The notes beneath the pieces are model-generated. The model saw only the letters and a program-made list of their open reading frames with translations, made no database searches and was not told where the DNA came from. A stretch of DNA of 64,000 nt from Thalassorhabdus alkalitolerans. Its GTDB lineage: Bacteria; Bacillota; Bacilli; Bacillales; Marinococcaceae. The stretch lies in assembly GCF_042656585.1 (NCBI RefSeq), contig NZ_JBHSPG010000009.1. One strand, 5' to 3'. Positions 17,509 through 26,907 of the stretch are shown here, one piece after another. Positions within the stretch are counted from its first letter, which is position 1. Every line of letters begins with the position of its first letter. Position numbers and translations under genes: made by a program.

Positions 17509-18000
17509 ATGAAATGGCTGAGTATTCTAATGTTCGCAGTTCTACTGACAGGATTGGCAGGATGCGGGAATGAAAATGCAGACGGAAGTCCAGCAGTCGG
17601 GGAACAAAAGGAGCACGGCTTTGATATCTTAGAAACCACAGCTTCAGCTGCAGAACTTCCTGAGTTTCTGGAGCATACTCATGAAGATATTTCCTCTGTC
17701 TATGCTGAGTCTGTCCATCATAAAGACCTTCTTGAACATATTCCCTGTTACTGTGGTTGTTATGAATCTGCAGGCCACCGGAATGTGTATGACTGCTTTG
17801 TAAATCAAGTAAATGAAGATGGTACAATTACTTGGGATGATCATGGCATGAAATGCGGTGTTTGTCTTGAAATAGCATATTCTGCTGTTCAAATGAGTGA
17901 AAATGGTGCTTCAGACAAAGAAATCAGAGATGCTATTGATGACTACTATAATACAGGTGACTATCCTGAAGCTACTCCTACTCCGCAGCCAGAAGCGTAA
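17509..18000 (+). CDS. PCYCGC-motif lipoprotein
   Basis: The 163-residue exported lipoprotein has lipobox LAGC (Cys19). The mature part carries the family-defining PCYCGC (residues 79-84) and a second cysteine pair in KCGVC, plus DCFVNQ with another Cys. The paired cysteines suggest metal or haem binding, or redox activity, outside the membrane, but the family (PF13798) has no established function. AAAGGAGAG precedes the ATG and a strong terminator follows. Confidence 0.88.
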   Translation: MKWLSILMFAVLLTGLAGCGNENADGSPAVGEQKEHGFDILETTASAAELPEFLEHTHEDISSVYAESVHHKDLLEHIPCYCGCYESAGHRNVYDCFVNQVNEDGTITWDDHGMKCGVCLEIAYSAVQMSENGASDKEIRDAIDDYYNTGDYPEATPTPQPEA

Positions 18001-18008
18001 AGACTACA

Positions 18009-18047
18009 AAAACAGCTTTCTTTTCTTTATAGGAGAAAGCTGTTTTT
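18009..18047 (+). terminator. Terminator after the PCYCGC lipoprotein gene
   Basis: AAACAGCTTTC-type stem (18009-18020 with 18034-18043) followed by six T. Confidence 0.9.
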
Positions 18048-18077
18048 TCTATGAAATAGACGTAAAGGCAGTACATT

Positions 18078-18106
18078 TTGCTATAGGAACCGGAGCAACG
18101 TATAAT
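18078..18106 (+). promoter_or_regulatory. Sigma-A promoter of ecsABC
   Basis: TTGCTA (18078-18083), exactly 17 bp, then a perfect TATAAT (18101-18106). This places the start near 18113, so the ecsA start at 18168 fits and the in-frame ATG at 18126 is less likely. Confidence 0.7.
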
Positions 18107-18167
18107 ATCTAATTACATACTTTACATGTCAGAGACGATTATCTTTATAAAAAAAGGGGCATCCACT

Positions 18168-18911
18168 ATGGCACGGTTACTCGAAATAGAGGAAGTAAGC
18201 GGAGGGTACAACATACATAAACCAATACTTCACGACCTATCTTTCTCTATCAACGAAGAGGAAATAGTCGGTTTAATAGGTTTAAACGGAGCAGGTAAAA
18301 GTACTACCATTAAACATGTTTTAGGGCTTATGGAGCCTTCTAAAGGTGAGATCCGCATAAATGGAAAGACCTTTCAGCAGGACCCTGACCGATACCGTTC
18401 GAATTTTACTTTTATCCCTGAAACACCGGTATTGTATGAAGAATTAACATTAATGGAACATCTCCGTTTGACCGCTATGGCTTATAATATTGACGAAAAA
18501 ACCTTTAAAGAACGTTCTGATAAGCTTATTCGGGAATATAGAATGGAAAAAATGCGTAAATGGTTTCCAAGCCATTTTTCCAAAGGGATGCGTCAGAAGG
18601 TTATGATTATGTGTGCCTTCCTTGTAGAGCCTGATTTGTATATTGTTGATGAACCGTTTGTAGGTCTGGATCCAGTAGCTATTAAGTCACTACTTGACAT
18701 GATGATGGAAATGAAGTCTCAGGGGGCAGGGATTTTAATGTCTACGCATATTCTCTCTACGGCCGAACGCTATTGTGACAGGTTCGTATTGCTGCACGAA
18801 GGAAGAATTCGTATGCAGGGCAGCCTGAGTGAACTAAGAGAACAAGCTGGAATGCCTGAAGCTACGTTGGATGATATTTACATTGAAATGACAAAGGAAG
18901 AAGGATCATGA
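18168..18911 (+). CDS. ecsA: ABC transporter ATPase EcsA
   Basis: The 247-residue ATPase has Walker A GLNGAGKST (38-46), the signature FSKGMRQKV, Walker B LYIVDEP and the switch His in STHILS. It pairs with the membrane protein EcsB, which it overlaps by 4 bp. In B. subtilis Ecs affects protein secretion, competence, sporulation and regulated intramembrane proteolysis by RasP. I chose ATG 18168 because AAAGGGG lies just upstream, MARLLEIEEV is the natural start, and the length equals that of B. subtilis EcsA. Confidence 0.95.
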   Translation: MARLLEIEEVSGGYNIHKPILHDLSFSINEEEIVGLIGLNGAGKSTTIKHVLGLMEPSKGEIRINGKTFQQDPDRYRSNFTFIPETPVLYEELTLMEHLRLTAMAYNIDEKTFKERSDKLIREYRMEKMRKWFPSHFSKGMRQKVMIMCAFLVEPDLYIVDEPFVGLDPVAIKSLLDMMMEMKSQGAGILMSTHILSTAERYCDRFVLLHEGRIRMQGSLSELREQAGMPEATLDDIYIEMTKEEGS

Positions 18912-20125
18912 AGGTTCAAGAATTGTGGGAACATCGATCCCAAACATTTTGGAGTGAAGCAGTCAGGTATCTTCGTTTGATAGGAAACAGCGGGTTTGTG
19001 TTCACTTTATATGTCCTGTTTTTGATGGGGGGATACTATTACAGTTCATTTCTGGAATGGCTGCCTCCGGCCTTTCCAGCTGTTCTGTTTTTTTCAGTAC
19101 TGTTTGCATTGCTTTTGACAAGAAGCCCCATCCGTACCTTCTTAAAAGAAGGAGACCTGGTTTTCTTGCTTCCAGTCGAGACCAAGCTTACTTCCTATTT
19201 TAGAAAATCATTGATATATACCTTCATCATGCAGCTCTTTTTCATCGCTTTGTTATTTATGGTTCTCGGTCCCTTATTTTTAGACCGAATTGATCCGGAT
19301 ACAGGTTATCTATTTACTGTCCTTCTTTGGCTTGCTGCAGGGAAATGGTGGAACCTTATAAGCAGGTGGGCAGAGATGAGAATTCAATCTGTCACCACTC
19401 GGGATATTCACATTGGTTTAAGGTTTTTAGTTAACGTTACATTCACGTTTTTCCTTTTTTCAGCAGCTCCTGTCGTTTACCCGCTTGTCATCATTGGGGC
19501 AATGGTTTTTGTCTATCTTTTTTACTACCGGAAACTTCATACTCAACATGGATTAAAATGGCAGCATGTATTAGAAATGGAAGAGAGAATGGTAAGCTTC
19601 TTCTACAGGATTGCTAACTCATTTATCGACGTTCCTCACTTGAAGTCAAGCGTGAAGGGACGTATATGGGCTTCTAAATGGGTAGATAAAGCCGCCCATA
19701 ATAAGACCTCCGTATACACATATCTTTATGGAAAAACATTTATTAGAGCAAATGATTACTTTGGCATTTATGTTCGGTTGTTTATCGTAGGAAGCTTAGT
19801 GATGTCTGTTATTCCTTCAGACTTGGGGAGAGGGTTTTTAGCAGTCTTGTTTATTTACATGACCGGACTTCAGCTTTCCACGCTTTGGAATCATTATGAT
19901 GTGAAAATTTGGACGGACCTGTACCCGGTCAGACATAAATTAAAAAAGCAGTCTTTCACGTTTATCATAGAGAGACTCCTTTGGGGGCAGGCTCTTTTGT
20001 TTAGTGTCATATTAGGACTTTATGGAGTCAATATCTTTATTCTCATAGCCGCTTTAGCCGCCGGTATCGTATTTAGCTCGTATTATGCAAGAAAACTGGT
20101 ATTTAAAAAAAGGAAAACGGCATAA
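18908..20125 (+). CDS. ecsB: ABC transporter membrane subunit EcsB
   Basis: The 405-residue integral membrane protein has a hydrophilic start and clusters of hydrophobic spans at about 30-75, 100-140, 172-205, 288-320 and 355-395. It contains the basic loop segments usual in EcsB (LVFLLPVETKL, SSVKGRIWASKWVDKAAHNKTSVYTYL). It is translationally coupled to ecsA and followed 44 bp later by ecsC. Confidence 0.93.
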   Translation: MKVQELWEHRSQTFWSEAVRYLRLIGNSGFVFTLYVLFLMGGYYYSSFLEWLPPAFPAVLFFSVLFALLLTRSPIRTFLKEGDLVFLLPVETKLTSYFRKSLIYTFIMQLFFIALLFMVLGPLFLDRIDPDTGYLFTVLLWLAAGKWWNLISRWAEMRIQSVTTRDIHIGLRFLVNVTFTFFLFSAAPVVYPLVIIGAMVFVYLFYYRKLHTQHGLKWQHVLEMEERMVSFFYRIANSFIDVPHLKSSVKGRIWASKWVDKAAHNKTSVYTYLYGKTFIRANDYFGIYVRLFIVGSLVMSVIPSDLGRGFLAVLFIYMTGLQLSTLWNHYDVKIWTDLYPVRHKLKKQSFTFIIERLLWGQALLFSVILGLYGVNIFILIAALAAGIVFSSYYARKLVFKKRKTA

Positions 20126-20169
20126 AGTGGATAAAGAGTCAGCACCTTTGATCAAAGAGGAGGGTTGTT

Positions 20170-20925
20170 GTGACTGCTTATAAATATGAACAACGCGCTC
20201 ATGATGAGCTTGAAAGCTGGCTGAGAAAGGTAAAAAAGCCTTCCTCTATGTCTAAGAAACTAACAAAAACAATGCAGACGAAAATGAACAGCTATATTCC
20301 AAAGAAAGTTCATGACTCTATAGGGGAAGCCGTAAGGCATGTGGTAAACACAGCTCTGGCAGGGACAGAGTATGGTAAAAAACAAGAAGTCATCTTGCAT
20401 GCTTCACTAGAAGAAAGGGAAAGAAAACTAGAAGAAACCATTGCTGCATACAGGAGAACAGCAGCAGCTGAGGGAGCTGGCACCGGCGCAGGAGGAATTC
20501 TTTTAGGAATGGCAGATTTTCCTCTTCTACTGGGAATAAAGATGAGGTTCTTGTTTTCAGCAGCTGCCATTTATGGCTTTGATACGTCTGATTACAGAGA
20601 AAGATTATATATTCTCCATTTATTTCAAACAGCATTTTCAAGTGAAAGAAAGCGTTTGGAAGTAGTCGACAGACTAGAAAATTGGGGAGAGTATATTAAA
20701 GATAAACCAAAAGAGCTTTCCTTAAATGACGAGGTGAACTGGACTGAGTTTCAGCTTGAATACCGGGATTTTATTGACCTCCCTAAAACGCTTCAGCTGA
20801 TCCCGGGCTTTGGTGCTATTGTCGGGGCAGCCGCGAACTATCATTTCCTGGATGTGCTGGCGGAAACAGCAAAGAACGGATATCGCCTCCGTCTTTTAAC
20901 AGAAAAAGAGGATCCTCATAAATAG
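20170..20925 (+). CDS. ecsC: EcsC family protein
   Basis: The 251-residue protein starts at a GTG after GAGGAGGG. It carries the EcsC core: an Ala/Gly-rich amphipathic stretch GAGTGAGGILLGMADFPLLL (about 104-123), a helical hairpin, and the Gly-rich segment LIPGFGAIVGAAANYHFLD. It belongs to the ecs operon. Its role is not known even in B. subtilis; a peripheral membrane association is likely from the amphipathic parts. Confidence 0.9.
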   Translation: MTAYKYEQRAHDELESWLRKVKKPSSMSKKLTKTMQTKMNSYIPKKVHDSIGEAVRHVVNTALAGTEYGKKQEVILHASLEERERKLEETIAAYRRTAAAEGAGTGAGGILLGMADFPLLLGIKMRFLFSAAAIYGFDTSDYRERLYILHLFQTAFSSERKRLEVVDRLENWGEYIKDKPKELSLNDEVNWTEFQLEYRDFIDLPKTLQLIPGFGAIVGAAANYHFLDVLAETAKNGYRLRLLTEKEDPHK

Positions 20926-20939
20926 GATCCTCTTTTTCT
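20901..20939. terminator. Bidirectional terminator between ecsC and the amidohydrolase gene
   Basis: A perfect stem of about 14 bp (20902-20915 with 20924-20937) overlaps the last codons of ecsC and the stop of the converging gene. Confidence 0.9.
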
Positions 20940-22107
20940 ATTTGTATTGAATAACTGCTTTAGCCATCGTTTTCGCTGCGATCAGCATGGCTTTTTCATC
21001 AATATCAAATTTGGGGTGATGGTGCGGGTAGGCAGTTTCCCACTCAGGGCTTTTAGCCCCTGTAAAGAAAAAGGTTCCCTTTACATGTTCTAGATAATGG
21101 GCAAAATCCTCGCCGCCCATCATTGGTTTCATGTCTTCAATAACCTCTACTCCCGGCACATCTTTAGCAGCAGCAGCCAGATAGGCAGTTTCCTCCTCAT
21201 GGTTCACTACAGGAGGATACCCTCTAAAGTAATCAAATTCAGCTTGCACATCTGCTCCGAGGCATACACCATCTACTAATCTTTTTAAATCTGCTTCAAT
21301 TTGATCCCTGACCTCTTCGTTAAAAGTTCTGACCGTGCCAACAAGCTTAGCTGTATCAGCAATCACATTAAAGGCATTGTCCGCTTCAAACTTTCCGATA
21401 GAAACTACTGCCGATTCCTGAGGATCTACATGGCGGCTTACAAGCTGTTGTATATTTCCAACAAGCTGAGAAGCAATGACTATGGCGTCCTTTGTAAGGT
21501 GAGGCATGGCACCGTGTCCACCTTTTCCAAGGATTTTGATCTCAAAACGATCTGCAGCTGCCATGACTGGCCCTGAGTGATATTGAATCTTTCCAACTGG
21601 CTCTGTGGCCCACAAATGGGTTCCAAAAATAACATCGACACCATCGAGACAGCCGTCTTTGATCATTTCAATCGCTCCGCCTGGAGCATACTCTTCTGCA
21701 TGCTGGTGGATAAAAACAATCGTACCTTTAAGTTCACTCTGAACTTTGTTCAGTGCTTTAGCTAAACCGAGTAATGTGGCAGTATGACCATCATGTCCAC
21801 AGGCATGCATTACGCCATCAACGGTGGACTTATAAGGGGTTTCTTTTTCATCTTGAATAGGAAGAGCATCAAAATCAGCACGGAGCGCAATGACAGGACC
21901 AGGATTTCCGCCTTCCAGACGTGCTACGACTCCTCGACCGCCAACGTTTGTTTCAACTTTGTGGCCAAGTTTTTCGTGAAACTCGGCGATGTATTTAGGT
22001 GTATGTACTTCCTGGAAAGAAAGTTCAGGATGCTGGTGAAGATATCTGCGGATATCAACCATTTCATTGTATAGCGTGTCCAGATAATCATATACTTTGT
22101 TTTCCAT
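20938..22107 (-). CDS. yhaA: M20-family amidohydrolase YhaA
   Basis: The 389-residue peptidase M20D enzyme is related to N-acyl-amino-acid and IAA-amino-acid hydrolases. Zinc-binding residues are visible in HACGHDGH (Cys103, His105) and HQHAEEYAPGG, with later ligands in FGTHLW and near the end (MGGEDFAHYLE). The dimerisation domain starts at RFEIKILGKGGHGAMP. The position beside ecsC matches B. subtilis yhaA. The natural substrate is unknown. The ribosome site is AAGGGGGC. Confidence 0.9.
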   Translation of the reverse strand: MENKVYDYLDTLYNEMVDIRRYLHQHPELSFQEVHTPKYIAEFHEKLGHKVETNVGGRGVVARLEGGNPGPVIALRADFDALPIQDEKETPYKSTVDGVMHACGHDGHTATLLGLAKALNKVQSELKGTIVFIHQHAEEYAPGGAIEMIKDGCLDGVDVIFGTHLWATEPVGKIQYHSGPVMAAADRFEIKILGKGGHGAMPHLTKDAIVIASQLVGNIQQLVSRHVDPQESAVVSIGKFEADNAFNVIADTAKLVGTVRTFNEEVRDQIEADLKRLVDGVCLGADVQAEFDYFRGYPPVVNHEEETAYLAAAAKDVPGVEVIEDMKPMMGGEDFAHYLEHVKGTFFFTGAKSPEWETAYPHHHPKFDIDEKAMLIAAKTMAKAVIQYK

Positions 22108-22275
22108 AGTTTCTTAGCCCCCTTTTTGATTTTTTTCGTTAAGCGAAATATTTATCAACAAAGAAGTCTCCCAATTATTCATACAGCCAAGCTTATGCGA
22201 TAACCCGAAGGTATTGCTGTATGAGCCCAATCTTATTGAGAGACAATGTTATTCTTTTATTCTACCAGAATTAAA

Positions 22276-22992
22276 TTAAATACCGAAAGGAACAAACCTT
22301 GCCAAATAACTGGAAATCAGTTGAAAGTATCCGGTAAAGAGCATAATTCCAAGGCCGATCATAATATACCCGCTTATCTTTTGAATGCGAGGAATAATCT
22401 TATTTATTTTCTTCATTTTGTTTAAGGAGCGTGAATATAAAAGAGCAACTAAAAGGAAAGGAATCCCGAGTCCGATAGAATAGACAAAGAGCATCACCAT
22501 TCCAGAAGTCATTGTTTCTGCCTGACTGGCAAGAGTCAAGATAGCTCCAAGAACAAGTCCTATGCACGGTGACCAGCCAGCAGCAAATACTAGTCCGAAT
22601 ACGACTGAGCTTGCAAAGCTGGTTGACTTTTTAGGGTTATGTTTCATTTTCTTTTCAGATAAAAGAGCACGAATAGAAATGATCCCGGCCATTTGCAAAC
22701 CAAAAATTACAATGATAATTCCGCCGAGCTGTTCAATTAGCGTGTTGTATCTGGCAAAGAACTGGCCGATAAAGGTAGAGGATGCTCCTAAAATAAGGAA
22801 AATAATAGTAAACCCTAAAATAAAACCAAGACTTCTTGATACAATCATGCGGCGTTCGGCATGAATTTGGTTTTCTGATATGGTTGTCCCTGTTAATTGA
22901 GCCAGATACGCTGGCACCAGGGGAAAGATACAAGGAGACAGGAAAGAAATGACACCAGCTCCAAATGCTAACCAGATGGTTACCTCAGTCAA
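22276..22992 (-). CDS. ccdA: Cytochrome c biogenesis protein CcdA
   Basis: The 238-residue thiol-disulfide transporter has six membrane spans. The redox Cys pair sits in LSPCIFPLVPAYL in the first span and GWSPCIGLVLG in the fourth. CcdA passes electrons outward for cytochrome c maturation and spore synthesis. The start is set by the ribosome site: GGAGGTG lies 5 bases before a TTG at 22992. The in-frame ATG at 23007 is upstream of that site and would put the Shine-Dalgarno inside the gene. No thioredoxin-like partner lies next to it. Confidence 0.9.
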   Translation of the reverse strand: MTEVTIWLAFGAGVISFLSPCIFPLVPAYLAQLTGTTISENQIHAERRMIVSRSLGFILGFTIIFLILGASSTFIGQFFARYNTLIEQLGGIIIVIFGLQMAGIISIRALLSEKKMKHNPKKSTSFASSVVFGLVFAAGWSPCIGLVLGAILTLASQAETMTSGMVMLFVYSIGLGIPFLLVALLYSRSLNKMKKINKIIPRIQKISGYIMIGLGIMLFTGYFQLISSYLARFVPFGI

Positions 22993-23169
22993 ATAAGGCA
23001 CCTCCAATGCGAAAGATATTTAAAGAAAAGCACCATAGTAAATTATAGCTTATTTTAGTAAAGAAACAATGGACGAACATTGACATTTTTACAAACGAAA
23101 CAGCAGTAAGGGGTGAGGAAGTGCAAACTGACCAAGAGTTGTATGTTACAGGAATGTTACAAAAAGATG

Positions 23170-23182
23170 GGTGCCAGGCACC
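23170..23182. repeat. GGTGCC-A-GGCACC palindrome upstream of pbpF
   Basis: A perfect 6-1-6 palindrome lies 40 bp upstream of the predicted pbpF promoter. I recall similar GGTGCC/GGCACC motifs as interspersed repeats in Bacillus genomes; copy number cannot be judged here. Confidence 0.5.
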
Positions 23183-23200
23183 ACAATTGGAGAAAATATA

Positions 23201-23229
23201 TTCAGGTATGAACGAATCTATACTATAAT
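23201..23229 (+). promoter_or_regulatory. Putative pbpF promoter
   Basis: TTCAGG (23201-23206), a 17-bp spacer, then TATAAT (23224-23229). The -10 is perfect and the -35 weak. In B. subtilis pbpF is read partly in the forespore, but no clear forespore sigma motif is seen. Confidence 0.45.
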
Positions 23230-23273
23230 GATTTTACATAAAGAAGTGATCGACAAAAGGAGTTAGTTGTCGA

Positions 23274-25394
23274 ATGAGGATAAAAAGAAAAATTTTATTA
23301 TGGATGGCCATGCTCAGCGCTGTTTTTGGACTTGGTGTTGCTATATATTTTGCAGTAGTTGTCATCGGGACAGTAGCGATTGATGAGAAACAGCTGGTTA
23401 TGAATGAAACCTCCCATATTTATGATACAGATGGCGAATTGATAGCAAAGCTATTTCAGGAAGACAGAGAGGTTGTAGACATTAATGACGTACCATCTCA
23501 CGTGCAAAATGCCTTTGTGGCAATAGAGGATGTAAGATTTTACAATCACCAGGGGATTGACCCGCGAGCAATTGGCCGCGCCCTGTATAGAGATATTCTA
23601 GCTGGTGCAAGGGTAGAAGGCGGCAGTACGATCACTCAGCAATTAGCAAAAAATGTCTTTTTGACCCACGACAAAACGCTTTTGAGAAAAACAAAAGAAG
23701 TGCTCATTGCAATGAGCCTTGAAAGAAAATACAGCAAGGATGAAATCCTTGGTTTTTATTTAAATAATATATATTTTGGGCACGGAGCCTACGGCATTCA
23801 ACAGGCTTCACGATTGTATTTTGGAAAAGATGTGGGGGAACTCACAGTGGACGAAGGAGCCCTGCTCGCTTCTCTTCCTAAAGCACCAAGCCATTATTCT
23901 CCTGCCAATGATATTGAAAGAGCAGAACAAAGAAGAAATACAGTGTTGGCTGTTATGGAACGCCACGGCTTTTTGACTGCAGAGGAAACGGTGGCTTATC
24001 AAGGAAGGTCTCTTTCTGAGGATTTGCAGAGGTATGAAAATAATCCTGCTTATTTCACCTATATTGATATGGTTCTTCAAGAGGCAGAAGAAAAGTATAA
24101 TCTGACTTCCAGAGAAATCCATACAGGCGGCTATGATATTGTGGTTCCTGTAGATGAAGAGCTGCAGCTGGAAGCCTATGACATGTTTCAGGATTCCGGG
24201 AATTTCCCAGGAAATGTTGTAGAGGGCGCATATGTGATGATTGATCACCATACCGGCGGTGTGGCTGCACTCCAAGGAGGAAGAGAATATGTAAGGCATG
24301 GCCTTAACCGGGTTAATGTAAAACGGCAGCCAGGATCTGCTATTAAACCAGCTGCGGTTTATGGTCCAGCACTGGAATCAGGAAGCTACCATCCCTATTC
24401 CATGCTGGTAGATGAGCAGATTGATTACGATGGTTATTCACCTGCGAACTTTAATGGAGAATATCAAGGGGAAATCTCAATGGCTGAAGCTGTGGCACAG
24501 TCAACTAACACAGCTGCTGTCTGGCTTTTTAATGAACTAGGAGTAAATTATGCAACCTCCTGGATGGAAGATTTCGGCCTTCCTGTTGAGGATGACGGGC
24601 TGGCAGTGGCATTAGGCGGTCTTTCTACAGGCTATACCCCCCTTGAAATGGCCTCAGCATATACAGCCTTTGCAAATGAAGGAAATAGAGTAGAGCCCTA
24701 TGTCATTGAAGAAATTTATGATAGGAATGGGCAGCAAATAGGGGAAGCAGACCCTGAATTAAATGAAGTAATAAGTCCTCAAAATGCCTGGTATATGACA
24801 AGGCTGCTAGAAAATGTCGTCACGGAAGGTACAGGTACTGCCGGGGCCACAGAGCATGCATTAGCAGGCAAGACAGGGACAACAACAGGAGCGAGAGATG
24901 CATGGTTTGTCGGTTTCACACCAAAATGGACCGGGGCGCTGTGGATGGGGTACGACGAAGCTGTTGAAGAAGAATCGATTGCCAGCAGCTCCTATCCTAC
25001 AGCCTTATTTAAAAAGATTTTGAATGGAAAGGATCTGGATCGAGAGAGCATTGCCTTTCATAAGCCGGAAGACGTGAAAGATTTAGAAGAACCGATACAG
25101 CTTGCAAACATTGGTGACTTAAATGCCTCACTCAGCTTGAGAGGTGGAGGTCTGCTGAATGTAAACTTATCCTGGACGCCCTCGCAGGATGATCGAATTA
25201 TTTATCAAGTTTATGAAGTGAAAAATGGTGAAAGTGAAAAGGTTGGAGAAGTGGAAGGAAAAGGTGAATATACAGTTGACGGTGTCAATATGTTTTCATT
25301 AGATGATTACATGATCGTCCCCTATAATCCACTTACAGAAACAGAAGGCGAACCTTCTAATGTGGCTGAGGTTAATATCGGTTTCTCTTTTTAA
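23274..25394 (+). CDS. pbpF: Class A penicillin-binding protein PbpF (PBP2c type)
   Basis: The 706-residue bifunctional enzyme makes glycan strands and peptide cross-links. It has an N-terminal membrane anchor (about 9-32). The glycosyltransferase domain has Glu85 in AIEDVRFYNHQGID, GGSTITQQLAKN and RKTKEVLIA. The transpeptidase domain has SxxK in PGSAIKP (near residue 355), the STN triad (near 409) and KTGTT (near 531). The C-terminal about 90 residues form a fibronectin-like beta domain. Position directly before hemE matches B. subtilis pbpF, a PBP linked to germ-cell wall synthesis in spores. Confidence 0.93.
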   Translation: MRIKRKILLWMAMLSAVFGLGVAIYFAVVVIGTVAIDEKQLVMNETSHIYDTDGELIAKLFQEDREVVDINDVPSHVQNAFVAIEDVRFYNHQGIDPRAIGRALYRDILAGARVEGGSTITQQLAKNVFLTHDKTLLRKTKEVLIAMSLERKYSKDEILGFYLNNIYFGHGAYGIQQASRLYFGKDVGELTVDEGALLASLPKAPSHYSPANDIERAEQRRNTVLAVMERHGFLTAEETVAYQGRSLSEDLQRYENNPAYFTYIDMVLQEAEEKYNLTSREIHTGGYDIVVPVDEELQLEAYDMFQDSGNFPGNVVEGAYVMIDHHTGGVAALQGGREYVRHGLNRVNVKRQPGSAIKPAAVYGPALESGSYHPYSMLVDEQIDYDGYSPANFNGEYQGEISMAEAVAQSTNTAAVWLFNELGVNYATSWMEDFGLPVEDDGLAVALGGLSTGYTPLEMASAYTAFANEGNRVEPYVIEEIYDRNGQQIGEADPELNEVISPQNAWYMTRLLENVVTEGTGTAGATEHALAGKTGTTTGARDAWFVGFTPKWTGALWMGYDEAVEEESIASSSYPTALFKKILNGKDLDRESIAFHKPEDVKDLEEPIQLANIGDLNASLSLRGGGLLNVNLSWTPSQDDRIIYQVYEVKNGESEKVGEVEGKGEYTVDGVNMFSLDDYMIVPYNPLTETEGEPSNVAEVNIGFSF

Positions 25395-25449
25395 ATGCTT
25401 TATAAACTTGCGTGTTTGACATTCAGGAACTGTCCCACACCTTCCTTCG

Positions 25450-25489
25450 AAAAAAATGAGTCAGGATTAAATATCCCGGCTCATTTTTT
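25450..25489 (+). terminator. pbpF terminator
   Basis: AAAAAATGAG pairs with CTCATTTTTT within a stem extending through the GGAT/ATCC bases, followed by a T-run. Confidence 0.8.
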
Positions 25490-25851
25490 ATGCTATTCTG
25501 TTTTTAGGGTATGGGTATTTTTTCCATAAAAGGAACTGAAATGGACTTAGGAGAAATGATGAACTCTTCTTGTAAGCATAAGTTTTTCCTATGACAAACT
25601 TGTCAGGATATAATGGTTTATGCTGCTGTATCAATTTTTAATAGAATGTGGTAAAGGTAACATACGCTGATATTAGGCGGCAGCAAACAGAATAAGGGTT
25701 GTTTTCTTCTATTTTATGAACATTTTTTATTTGGACTATACATGACAAAAGGATGGGGTTATGGTAAAAAGGGATTGGAATTTGCTCGTGTGAAACAATA
25801 ATAAAGAGTACATACTGATATAACTTACTAGGAAATAAAGGAGTGCTATAT
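25490..25851 (+). promoter_or_regulatory. Leader and promoter region of hemEHY
   Basis: This 362-bp stretch has no ORF of note. TATAAT at 25609-25614 is directly preceded by the palindrome TGACAA-AC-TTGTCA (25592-25605), a plausible operator overlapping the -35/-10 spacer. A transcript from there would have a leader of about 230 nt. A second weaker candidate (TATAAC near 25820) lies closer to hemE. I cannot decide which is used. Confidence 0.45.
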
Positions 25852-26907
25852 ATGGCGCAACAGCCAGAAAATAATACCTATTTAAAAGCTTGCCGGCAGG
25901 AAAAAGCAGATCATACACCAGTGTGGTACATGAGACAGGCAGGACGGTCTCAGCCCGAATACCGAAAGCTTAAAGAAAAATATTCATTATTTGAAATTAC
26001 AAGGCAGCCTGAACTTTGTGCTTATGTGACGAAGCTTCCGGTAGATCAATATAACAATGATGCAGCTATTTTATATAAAGATATTATGACTCCTCTTCCT
26101 GCCATAGGGGTAGATGTAGAGATTAAATCAGGGATAGGCCCGGTAATTGATAACCCGATAACAGGACTGGACGATGTGAAAAAGCTCGGGGAAATCAATC
26201 CGGAAGAAGACGTTCCTTATGTACTTGAGACGATTAAACTTTTAAGAGAGCAGTTATCTGTTCCCTTAATCAGCTTCAGCGGTGCGCCTTTTACTCTTGC
26301 AAGCTATATGATAGAAGGCGGCCCGTCAAAGAACTATCATAAAACAAAGGCCTTTATGTATGCTGAGCAAGAAGCCTGGTTCGAGTTGATGGATAAGCTT
26401 GGGGAAATGACAATAACTTATGTGCAGGCACAAGTGAAAGCAGGAGCCCAGGCTATCCAAATATTTGATTCCTGGGTGGGGACGCTGAATGTAGAGGACT
26501 ACCGCACATTTGTAAAGCCCGTTATGAACAAGATTTTTACAGCCATTAGAAAAGAAGGGGTACCACTAACCATGTTTGGTGTCGGTGCAAGTCATTTAAT
26601 TAAAGAATGGGATGACCTTCCGCTGGACGTAATTGGTCTTGACTGGCGCCTGTCAGTAAAAGAAGCAAGGGAAATGGGTGTAACCAAGACTCTGCAAGGG
26701 AACCTTGATCCTTCCATTTTATTGGCACCTTGGGAAGTAATCGAAAAGCATGCAAGAAAAATTCTGGATCAAGGCTTGGAAGATGATGGATACATCTTTA
26801 ATTTAGGTCATGGCGTTTTTCCAGAAGTAAAGCCGGAAACTTTAAAAAAGTTAACTGCATTTGTACATGAATATACTTCACAGAGAAAAAAGGAGAGAGA
26901 GGCATGA
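25852..26907 (+). CDS. hemE: Uroporphyrinogen III decarboxylase
   Basis: The 351-residue enzyme converts uroporphyrinogen III to coproporphyrinogen III. It has the active-site loop PVWYMRQAGRSQPEYR near the N-terminus, the catalytic Asp in YKDIMTPLPAIG, and GNLDPSILLAP and FNLGHGVFPEV near the end. AAAGGAG sits 8 bases before ATG 25852. It is the first gene of the haem operon, overlapping hemH by 4 bp. Confidence 0.97.
   Translation: MAQQPENNTYLKACRQEKADHTPVWYMRQAGRSQPEYRKLKEKYSLFEITRQPELCAYVTKLPVDQYNNDAAILYKDIMTPLPAIGVDVEIKSGIGPVIDNPITGLDDVKKLGEINPEEDVPYVLETIKLLREQLSVPLISFSGAPFTLASYMIEGGPSKNYHKTKAFMYAEQEAWFELMDKLGEMTITYVQAQVKAGAQAIQIFDSWVGTLNVEDYRTFVKPVMNKIFTAIRKEGVPLTMFGVGASHLIKEWDDLPLDVIGLDWRLSVKEAREMGVTKTLQGNLDPSILLAPWEVIEKHARKILDQGLEDDGYIFNLGHGVFPEVKPETLKKLTAFVHEYTSQRKKEREA

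Noticed and set aside
22993..23007. ATG start for CcdA
   Set aside because: It lies upstream of the GGAGGTG site that fits the TTG at 22992.
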